A stretch of DNA of 36,964 bases from a bacterium. GTDB lineage: Bacteria > Arandabacterota > Arandabacteria > Arandabacterales > Arandabacteraceae. Of this stretch, positions 32,047-36,964 are shown in pieces. The notes under the pieces were generated by a model that made no database searches, was not told where the DNA came from, and worked only from the letters and a program-made list of their open reading frames with translations. Position numbers and translations under genes: made by a program. The stretch's first letter is position 1; the number at the start of each line of letters is the position of its first letter. The stretch lies in NCBI GenBank assembly GCA_029933125.1, contig JAOZOU010000008.1:69234-106197 (forward strand), in the 5' to 3' direction.

Positions 32047-32122
32047 GGCGGCATAGCCAAGTGGCTAAGGCGACGGTCTGCAAAACCGTTATTCCCCGGT
32101 TCGAATCCGGGTGCCGCCTCCA
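32047..32122 (+). tRNA. tRNA-Cys (anticodon GCA), CCA encoded
   Basis: The acceptor stem GGCGGCA (32047-32053) pairs with TGCCGCC (32112-32118), followed by T and an encoded CCA. The D-arm has AGCCAAGTGGCTAAGGC. The anticodon stem ACGGT/ACCGT encloses CTGCAAA, giving GCA. The T-arm is CCCCGGTTCGAATCCGGGT. It ends 27 bases from the convergent GNAT gene. Confidence 0.97.
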
Positions 32123-32149
32123 TCGTGTTTCATGTTGAGCCATGCTTGA

Positions 32150-33196
32150 CTAGTAGTCTTCGTCCGAATCTGACCTGCCCTGAAACCAGCGTTCGATCTC
32201 AAATATGCCAGCCTTGAGAAGGGCTGATTCATTGCAGTGAAGGATCATGCCAAATTTCGCTCCAACACAATTGAAACCCCAAACCATCTCGGCGAGTCGC
32301 TGGGGAAGATCAACCAGGGCAGCACACGCCCCTTGACTCTTGAGATATGCAAGACTTTCGCTCAACAGGAGCCTCACGCTCTCAGTATCGTGAGGATTTA
32401 CCACAAGATCGGAGATGATCCCGAAGCGCTCTTGCCCAGCGGCAACCCTGACGATTGCGACTCCCTTAAGCTCGGCCTTCCTCCTCAGAGTGACCAGGGT
32501 ATAAGCATGCGTGGGATGTTCAAAGAAGCGCCACCTAAGGTAGGCTAAGTCACGCTCAACGATGAAATCGTAGCTCGCTGCAACCTTCTGCCATAGGGCG
32601 TCCCAATCGTGAGGGACTTCTGTGCCAACATCGCATGAGGTCATGGTGACCCTCGGCATTGGTTTCAAGAGGCTTTTCAGGGATGCTACTATTTCCTTTT
32701 TCTTGCGTTTGGCAAGGAGCATGCGAAAATATCCAGAGCGTGACAATATGATGCGATAGGAGGGAAAGCCCCAGAGAAGCTTGAAGCCCAAACCTGTTGC
32801 GACCTTGAACGATACCGGACTCCAGCCACGCACAAAGGCTATACCCGGGGTTGCTAACCACGCCCTCAAAAGACGCTTGCCTATTCCCTTGCCTCTTAAG
32901 GACTTGCTAACAACGAAGTCAACACCCCACATTCCCAGCCTCATCCCAGCTGGTGTCCTCACCTTTACCGGAACCGTACACACCATGCCTGCAACATTGC
33001 CTTCGAGGCATGCTACCCAGATGAGGGGCTCACCATCGGGGTTATTGGGATTGCCATAGTATTGCCAATGCCACCTCGTCAACCTATACTCGCGGGCCCT
33101 ATCCCTCTCATGAGGTGTAAGCTTCGCTAGCAGCAACCCGATACAAGCCTCTTGATCATCCTTTCGATACCTGCGAATCTCAATTGAATCCTTCAT
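32150..33196 (-). CDS. GNAT-family acetyltransferase, two-domain
   Basis: A 348-residue protein, about twice the length of a single GNAT domain. The acetyl-CoA motif is in the N-terminal half: VDFVVSKSLRGKGIGKRLL, with R101-G-K-G-I-G, matching the R/Q-x-x-G-x-G/A pyrophosphate loop. The C-terminal half (VERDLAYLRWRFFEHP, then GIISDLVVNPHD) resembles a second, degenerate GNAT domain, as in glycan- or lipid-modifying acetyltransferases of polysaccharide loci. It is the last gene of the reverse operon and overlaps the deacetylase before it by four bases (ATGA). An N-acetylation role on a deacetylated or amino sugar would suit its partners but is inferred. Confidence 0.78.
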   Translation of the reverse strand: MKDSIEIRRYRKDDQEACIGLLLAKLTPHERDRAREYRLTRWHWQYYGNPNNPDGEPLIWVACLEGNVAGMVCTVPVKVRTPAGMRLGMWGVDFVVSKSLRGKGIGKRLLRAWLATPGIAFVRGWSPVSFKVATGLGFKLLWGFPSYRIILSRSGYFRMLLAKRKKKEIVASLKSLLKPMPRVTMTSCDVGTEVPHDWDALWQKVAASYDFIVERDLAYLRWRFFEHPTHAYTLVTLRRKAELKGVAIVRVAAGQERFGIISDLVVNPHDTESVRLLLSESLAYLKSQGACAALVDLPQRLAEMVWGFNCVGAKFGMILHCNESALLKAGIFEIERWFQGRSDSDEDY

Positions 33197-34191
33197 CTCG
33201 CAATCGCCTTAAGCAATCCGCTACAGCGTGTCTCAAACTCCTCGTAGGTCCATCTGTTGTCAACAGAAATGCGCCTCACCTCGAAGCAGCTGTCATCGGG
33301 AAAATAGAGCCCATGGATGGAGGTGAGAGCAACCTCATAGCCAGCCGCAACCAGCTCAGCAATGACCATAGAGTTGAAATCCTGGCGCCGCCCGTTGGGA
33401 TAAGCGAAGCAGCGGATAGTTTGCCCCGTGAGCTTCTCGAGAGCATGTCTACAGGTCCGAACCTCATGTCTTACACGCTCCTGGCTTTCACGTGACAAAA
33501 TCGGATGGGTAACCGTATGCCCTCCAAAGGCGACCCCTCTGTCTGCCATTTGGCGTATCTGCTCACTTGTGAGAAACCTCACATCTTTAAGGCGAGGTGA
33601 ATTGAGATCGACCTCAAGGTCGACACAGATCCTTGCCACCTCATCCTCGACTTCAGAAAGTCTTCGCGTTTTCAATGTCTCTTTGAGCTTTGAGATTGCC
33701 ACTCGCTTTCCCTCATTGCTCTCTATGGGGAGAGATTCTCTAAGCAATCCTGGGGGTATTGTTTTCCTGCGTGTTGAGAAGATGGCAAATTCCAGAAGAT
33801 CGTTCCAGAGTATCTTATCGGTGTCGATGAAACCAGTTGTTACAAATACACTGAAAGGGATGCCCATCTGGTAAAGCAGAGGCATAGCATGTTCAAAATT
33901 GTTGCCGTAGCCGTCATCGAATGTCACCACCATCGCATTTGAAAGACTTCTGCCACCAGTAATTGCTGAAACGAAATCATCAAGCGAGATCACCTTGAAG
34001 ACTCCAGCAATTCTTTCGAGGAAGCGCTTAAGCCTTGCCGTAGATATAAACTTCCCTGTTGAATTGAACGGACTTGTATCTGCATCAGGAAGCACACCAT
34101 GGAGAAGCAGGATTGGTACACTTGATTTGTGAATCGTCCTCCACAACCTCGCAATTCCAAGTTTCGATGGGAGGATGTGTACTAAACCCAT
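33193..34191 (-). CDS. polysaccharide deacetylase (NodB domain), complete motifs
   Basis: A 332-residue protein. Motif 1 is T90-F-D-D93-G, motif 2 is H225-T-V-T-H229, and the later motif reads FAYPNG at about 262-267, so the metal site and catalytic Asp are intact. An insertion of about 100 residues separates motifs 1 and 2. No cleavable signal peptide is obvious, although residues 24-33 are hydrophobic. The enzyme removes N- or O-acetyl groups from a glycan. The start codon is supported by GAGG five bases upstream. The gene begins 8 bases after the stop of the preceding deacetylase and overlaps the GNAT gene. Confidence 0.87.
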   Translation of the reverse strand: MGLVHILPSKLGIARLWRTIHKSSVPILLLHGVLPDADTSPFNSTGKFISTARLKRFLERIAGVFKVISLDDFVSAITGGRSLSNAMVVTFDDGYGNNFEHAMPLLYQMGIPFSVFVTTGFIDTDKILWNDLLEFAIFSTRRKTIPPGLLRESLPIESNEGKRVAISKLKETLKTRRLSEVEDEVARICVDLEVDLNSPRLKDVRFLTSEQIRQMADRGVAFGGHTVTHPILSRESQERVRHEVRTCRHALEKLTGQTIRCFAYPNGRRQDFNSMVIAELVAAGYEVALTSIHGLYFPDDSCFEVRRISVDNRWTYEEFETRCSGLLKAIAR

Positions 34192-34199
34192 TTTAACCT

Positions 34200-35384
34200 C
34201 TACTTAAACATGCGTCTAAGGAGTCTGCTTACCTTAACCCATTTGAGTCTCAATCCACCGAGGGGCAACTCCTTGTATTCATCGAGAACCGCTTTGAGGA
34301 AGGGACCATCAATGGGGCATATGCGTTCACCTTTGTGGTACCACCATGGGACAGCTGCAATTCTCCTAATCCATTTGGGATCCTCTCCCTGTCTGTTCTT
34401 TCTTATTCCAGCCTCACTGCTCCTGAGTGTCCAGGCTAGATACCCTGCTTCAGCGGCAATCTCAATTGCAGTCTCATCATAGCTTCCACCAGGCCAGCAG
34501 AGGAAATCTATCTTGCTATCAAGCGCCTCTTCGAGCTCTTCCTTACTGAGCACAATTTCTTCGCGTAATCTTCTTCGCCTTTCATCATCATCCTCAAGAC
34601 GATAGTCACTTCGGCTCGAGCGTTCCTGGCTGGCTATAAGCGTCAGGACGCTTCTCCAGCTGGGATTGGCGAAGAATTCCCTTCCCCCATGACTCTCGAC
34701 ATGCTCTATACATTTGCGTTCAAGGACAGGATCAGGAAAATAGCGACGCGCCTCAATTGCCTTAGCGTACTCATAGACGGGAGTACCGAAAGGAACGAAC
34801 TCTGACTGGTCCTCCTCCATATAGAGAAACTTCCTCTCAGGTCGCGCATTCCAGGCAAGCCAGACATAGTCATCGCCGGGATAGTGAAAATCAACGATCT
34901 TGCTACTAACGAAGTACCAGGTATGGGTCTTACAGTGGCCCTGAATTTCGATGAGATCGGATAGCATCATGCGCCTCATCTCGTCATAGGAGAGGAAGCC
35001 CGAGTACTTGAGCTCGCTTCGCTTCAGGCGTCCCTGCCAGACATCATCGAGATTGGGACGAACCTTACCACGCCGGTCAACGAAATCAGTTGTTACAAAG
35101 ATGGTTGCCTTGAAACCATATTTCTTAAGAATGGGGAAGGCAAAGACCCAATTGTCAAGGTAGCCATCATCAAAGGTGAGGACCAAGCTCTTGCGAGGGA
35201 GGCGGCTTTTTCCAAGAAGGTACTGGTAAAGCTCGTAGAGGTTAACAGCGACATAGCCAGAGCGCTTGAGTGTTGAGATTTGGTCCTCAAAGACATCAGG
35301 CTCGATCGAAAGATAGTTGAATACCCAGTCGGGATTCTCAGGCGCTATTGAGTGATACATCAAGACGGGAATGGCTTCATTCAT
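34200..35384 (-). CDS. polysaccharide deacetylase (NodB domain), long form
   Basis: A 394-residue protein from ATG 35384, which overlaps the previous gene's stop by 8 bases (ATGAATGA). A longer in-frame reading up to 35471 would lie inside the upstream gene and is rejected. The beginning, AIPVLMYHSIAPEN, is the normal start of a deacetylase domain. Motif 1 is T70-F-D-D-G, the histidine motif is H150-C-K-T-H154, and the late motif is CWPGGSYD. A large insert (about 155-300) with a KFLYMEEDQ-type acidic segment sits between motifs 2 and 3. No signal peptide is visible, pointing to a cytoplasmic or lipid-linked-precursor substrate, as for other deacetylases near glycan assembly genes. Confidence 0.86.
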   Translation of the reverse strand: MNEAIPVLMYHSIAPENPDWVFNYLSIEPDVFEDQISTLKRSGYVAVNLYELYQYLLGKSRLPRKSLVLTFDDGYLDNWVFAFPILKKYGFKATIFVTTDFVDRRGKVRPNLDDVWQGRLKRSELKYSGFLSYDEMRRMMLSDLIEIQGHCKTHTWYFVSSKIVDFHYPGDDYVWLAWNARPERKFLYMEEDQSEFVPFGTPVYEYAKAIEARRYFPDPVLERKCIEHVESHGGREFFANPSWRSVLTLIASQERSSRSDYRLEDDDERRRRLREEIVLSKEELEEALDSKIDFLCWPGGSYDETAIEIAAEAGYLAWTLRSSEAGIRKNRQGEDPKWIRRIAAVPWWYHKGERICPIDGPFLKAVLDEYKELPLGGLRLKWVKVSRLLRRMFK

Positions 35385-36762
35385 TTCGGTGAGTATCAGC
35401 CTCCCCAGTTGACCCTTCCAATCCAATCTTCGAGATAACGAACCTGTGTTTTGCAGTCGGTGTGAGCTCAAGCTCAGGCTTGAGTTCGAAACGAACCTTC
35501 ATCCGAGGACCACACGCCTCACGAACCTTTTCAATAACATACTTGCGAGCTTCATCGGTGAATTCGCCAGAGGCGATAAAGGCAATCGTTATACTGTCAA
35601 CTTCTTCCTGGATTACCTGGAAGCGATCGATACCCTTAACCTTTCTTAGGAGTATGGTCCAGAAGGTGCCACCAAGGTAGTTGCCATTAGGCGCCTTGAC
35701 AACATCAAACGTCCTGCCGATCGTGCTTTCAAGACGAGGAAGACCCAGGCCGCACTTACACCGGTCCCACCTTATCGTCCCCAAATCCTCGATTGCATAT
35801 CTTATAAAAGGCATTCCGTAGTTGTCGAGATCCGTGACGAGAAGCTCAGTCAAGCTTTCGCCAGTCGCTGAATCCGTAACATGTTCGACCTGCAAAAGTG
35901 CACGTTCTGCAGCTATATGAAGACCTTCCCTCGCCTCACACTCGCGGGCAAGAGCTCCAAATTCTCTACAACCATAGTGGTTGTAGACCGGGGCTCCGAA
36001 TGCCTGTTCGATTACCTCACGCTGCCATTCATAAAGCGTTTCGCCTGAAACAAGGACTGCCTTGGGCTTGAGAGGCTTATAACCTCGCTCGAGCATTGCC
36101 CTTGAGAAGTGCGATAGTGCAGATGGATAACCAACCATAAGGTCTGGCTTGAATCTGGATAGTTTTTGAAGATATTCATCAACGCTTGATTCGTCCATTC
36201 TATAGGCTGAAAGCAGAAGTGTGTTCGAGAACCAGTTACGCAGAGCATTCTTGATTTGCTTTGACTTTTCCACATCAAAGCGCGTGCCCCAGAGCAAAGC
36301 TGTTCGATCTCCAATCCTGATTCCGATCCATTCGTTCATACGGATATTGTTTGCCCTGCGAGCCTCAGAAGACGATCTATCCACGTAGAAGTAGAGATTT
36401 TCACCAGTTGACCCGCCTGTGCTGTCCTCCTGAAGCCACTTTCTCGGATAGGTCTCGGAGATAAGATCCTCTTTGTTAGCTTTTATGTCACGCTTTCTCA
36501 GTACGGGAAAGGCTTCAAAATCATCGAGACTCTTGAAATCGCCCGGCTCTGCTCCTATCCGTCTGAACACCTGGCGGTAGTAGGGGACATGGGTTGCAGC
36601 ATATGCAAGCAGTCGCTTGAGCTTCTCCCACTGAAATTGTCTGATCTCCTCAGGTTCTAGCCTTTCTATCCTGTGCATTTCATCCAGATAGGCCAACACC
36701 CTGTCTCGCTTGATCTTGCGATAAAGTGGATAGAGGAGCTTACGGATAATAAATGGATTCAC
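35377..36762 (-). CDS. CapK/PaaK-like adenylate-forming enzyme
   Basis: A 461-residue ANL-superfamily protein of the CapK subgroup. The beginning (KLKRLLAYAATHVPYYRQVF) is typical. The phosphate-binding loop T115-G-G-S-T-G-E is present, and YNHYGCREFGALARECE gives the A5-type motif with Cys. A Cys-containing block (RWDRCKCGLGLPRLESTIGR) near the end may bind a metal. PaaK makes phenylacetyl-CoA. CapK relatives lie in capsule loci with undefined acyl substrates. Here it heads a reverse operon with two deacetylases and a GNAT protein, so activating an acyl group for glycan decoration is plausible. GTG 36762 follows GGAGG (36773-36769) by 6 bases. Confidence 0.84.
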   Translation of the reverse strand: MNPFIIRKLLYPLYRKIKRDRVLAYLDEMHRIERLEPEEIRQFQWEKLKRLLAYAATHVPYYRQVFRRIGAEPGDFKSLDDFEAFPVLRKRDIKANKEDLISETYPRKWLQEDSTGGSTGENLYFYVDRSSSEARRANNIRMNEWIGIRIGDRTALLWGTRFDVEKSKQIKNALRNWFSNTLLLSAYRMDESSVDEYLQKLSRFKPDLMVGYPSALSHFSRAMLERGYKPLKPKAVLVSGETLYEWQREVIEQAFGAPVYNHYGCREFGALARECEAREGLHIAAERALLQVEHVTDSATGESLTELLVTDLDNYGMPFIRYAIEDLGTIRWDRCKCGLGLPRLESTIGRTFDVVKAPNGNYLGGTFWTILLRKVKGIDRFQVIQEEVDSITIAFIASGEFTDEARKYVIEKVREACGPRMKVRFELKPELELTPTAKHRFVISKIGLEGSTGEADTHRNE

Positions 36763-36784
36763 ACATTACCTCCGATTGCTCGGC

Positions 36785-36813
36785 ATTCTATCATATGCCC
36801 TAATTAGCGTCAA
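36785..36813 (-). promoter_or_regulatory. sigma70-type promoter of the reverse CapK-deacetylase operon
   Basis: On the reverse strand, TTGACG (36813-36808) and TAGAAT (36790-36785) are separated by 17 bp, each one base from consensus. The predicted start is near 36778, about 15 nt before GTG 36762, leaving room for GGAGG at 36773-36769. Confidence 0.7.
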
Positions 36814-36855
36814 CTCAAGCCTCTTTAGTGGCATCGACATCGCGCTCATATAAGC

Positions 36856-36884
36856 TTGATAATATTTCTCAAACCCCATAGAAT
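36856..36884 (+). promoter_or_regulatory. sigma70-type promoter of tRNA-Leu
   Basis: TTGATA (36856-36861) and TAGAAT (36879-36884) are separated by 17 bp. The predicted start near 36891 lies just before the tRNA 5' end at 36894. It is divergent from the promoter at 36785-36813. Confidence 0.7.
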
Positions 36885-36893
36885 CCTCATGGT

Positions 36894-36964
36894 GCCGGGG
36901 TGGCGGAACTGGTAGACGCAGGGGACTTAAAATCCTCTGGATCGTAAGATCCGTGTCGGTTCGA
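36894..36964 (+). tRNA. tRNA-Leu (anticodon TAA), truncated by the window end
   Basis: The 5' acceptor strand GCCGGGG (36894-36900) is followed by a D-arm with GGCGGAACTGGTAGACGC. The anticodon stem GGGGA/TCCTC encloses CTTAAAA, giving TAA. A long variable arm GGATC-GTAA-GATCC, as in class II tRNAs, follows, then the beginning of the T-arm (CGGTTCGA). The 3' half of the T-arm and the acceptor strand lie outside the window. Confidence 0.93.

Noticed and set aside
35385-35471. A longer start for the 394-residue deacetylase.
   Set aside because: The extra 29 codons lie inside the CapK-like gene and encode no deacetylase sequence; ATG 35384 gives the usual IPVLMYH start.
1-36964. CRISPR arrays, insertion sequences or prophage.
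   Set aside because: No regularly spaced direct repeats, transposase, integrase or phage genes were seen. tRNA genes are present but without attachment-like duplications visible in the window.

Overview
The window reads as chromosome of a diderm (Gram-negative) bacterium of moderate GC content. The support is an MsbA-type lipid flippase, three heptosyltransferase-family (GT9) genes, a Wza-type outer-membrane export lipoprotein, sigma70-like (TTGACN-17-TATAAT-like) promoters, one very good sigma54 promoter, and tRNA genes that encode CCA. The phylum cannot be fixed from the sequence alone. The gene set resembles exosortase/PEP-CTERM-type exopolysaccharide loci of environmental diderms (short Wza, GNVR-type Wzz, CpsD-like ATPase, FemAB-like transferase, deacetylases), but no exosortase is present here.

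Layout. (1) 1-5843: lipid A/LPS-core block: GT9 (partial), MsbA, GT9, GT9, a DUF3108 protein and a divergent deoxyhypusine-synthase-like protein, tightly packed or overlapping. (2) 5844-6223: a 380-bp control region with a sigma54 promoter, a cluster of inverted repeats, a sigma70-type promoter, and a structured 5' leader ending in an intrinsic terminator directly before the next ribosome binding site. (3) 6224-19741: a long exopolysaccharide operon: Wza, Wzz-like co-polymerase, CpsD-like ATPase with a broken Walker A, GT39-like membrane glycosyltransferase, Wzy/WaaL-type polymerase or ligase, aminotransferase, initiating phosphoglycosyl transferase, Gfo/Idh dehydrogenase, hexapeptide acyltransferase, radical SAM/SPASM protein, and a pair of GT4 enzymes. 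(4) 19744-26042: a degenerate membrane-anchored deacetylase, a reverse-strand polyprenyl-phosphate-type GT2 with its own promoter, an atypical deacetylase, a second copy of the GT4 pair, and a FemAB-like acyltransferase. (5) 26052-29348: a probable separate unit with GalT-family nucleotidyltransferase, glycogen/starch synthase and an ALG5-like GT2. (6) 29354-32122: tRNA-Gly, two alkaline-phosphatase-superfamily proteins and tRNA-Cys. (7) 32150-36762, reverse strand: a four-gene operon (CapK/PaaK-like adenylate-forming enzyme, two polysaccharide deacetylases, GNAT acetyltransferase) behind its own promoter. (8) 36856-36964: a promoter and the 5' part of tRNA-Leu(UAA), cut by the window end.

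How it fits together (inference). The phosphoglycosyl transferase starts a repeat unit on undecaprenyl phosphate. The GT4 enzymes extend it with sugars that include a 3-acetamido sugar made by the aminotransferase/dehydrogenase/acyltransferase trio. The Wzy-like protein polymerises it under the Wzz-like protein, and Wza exports it. GT39-, FemAB-, GNAT-, sulfatase-like and deacetylase proteins would decorate it. The control region at 5704-6223 suggests that export and synthesis are switched together by a sigma54 activator and by transcription attenuation. The most unusual items are that leader, the DHS-like protein, the pseudo-kinase-like CpsD homologue and the radical SAM protein.
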